A stretch of 14,839 nt of DNA. Origin: Candidatus Helarchaeota archaeon (GTDB taxonomy: Archaea > Asgardarchaeota > Lokiarchaeia > Helarchaeales > HEL-GB-A). A model generated the notes under the pieces. That model searched no databases. It worked only from the letters and a program-made list of their open reading frames with translations, and was not told the DNA's origin. This document shows, piece after piece, positions 14,775-14,839 of the stretch. A program made the translations under genes and the position numbers. The first letter of the stretch is position 1. Each line of letters starts with the position of its first letter. The DNA is taken from NCBI GenBank assembly GCA_013375455.1, contig JABXJT010000108.1, forward strand, positions 1 to 14,839, written 5' to 3'.

Positions 14775-14839
14775 CATAATCCGCAAAAGTAATCTTTTCC
14801 GACAAAAATCACCACATGGAAACATTTAAATCCCGCTGA
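14768..14839. repeat. Right terminal inverted repeat, 72 bp
   Basis: This is the exact reverse complement of 5-76 and runs to the last base of the window. The repeat could therefore extend beyond the sequence given. Both end genes are transcribed outward toward the repeat. Confidence 0.95.

Noticed and set aside
1..14839. The whole window as a classical transposon
   Set aside because: Despite the terminal inverted repeats there is no transposase, recombinase or target-site duplication, and several genes are cellular housekeeping types.

Overview
The window looks like a short, AT-rich archaeal contig, most likely from an Asgard archaeon or an element living in one. The evidence is a 71-residue archaeal histone, TATA-box promoters, Shine-Dalgarno sites of the GGTGA type, T-run terminators, and several eukaryote-like protein architectures: a longin-like/winged-helix protein, tandem C2H2 zinc fingers with SGEKP linkers, and a multi-pass membrane protein ending in an endonuclease/exonuclease/phosphatase (EEP) domain. 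The assignment rests on gene content alone and is an inference. No rRNA, tRNA, CRISPR array, transposase, replicase or capsid gene is visible.

Layout from left to right. Positions 5-76 and 14768-14839 are a perfect 72-bp inverted repeat at the two ends. Inside it lie a leftward small hypothetical gene (89-562), a polytopic membrane protein (646-2046), a convergent secreted M28-type zinc peptidase (2047-3069, minus), the histone (3690-3905), a convergent longin-wHTH protein (3946-4632, minus), and a 515-bp regulatory spacer rich in palindromes. Next is a class III anaerobic ribonucleotide reductase, NrdD (5148-8822), interrupted by a 525-residue intein with a LAGLIDADG homing endonuclease (6264-7838). 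It is followed by a degenerate 21-22-bp repeat, a PD-(D/E)XK nuclease-like gene (8953-9891), and a C2H2 zinc-finger gene that has lost its 5' end (10019-10363, minus).

From about 10430 to 12200 there is a sharply GC-rich island. It carries a surface-anchored, sequon-rich repeat protein (10512-11987, minus) and the C-terminal remnant of another gene (12060-12236, minus). The right part holds an AT-rich spacer and the membrane/EEP protein (12599-14659), whose terminator abuts the right terminal repeat.

The genes do not form one pathway; most have their own promoter. The most notable points are the terminal inverted repeat (true linear termini, or a multi-copy sequence that ended the assembly), the intein at a conserved Cys-Cys in NrdD, the GC-rich island that appears to have truncated genes on both sides, the zinc fingers, and the Cwh43-like membrane/EEP fusion.
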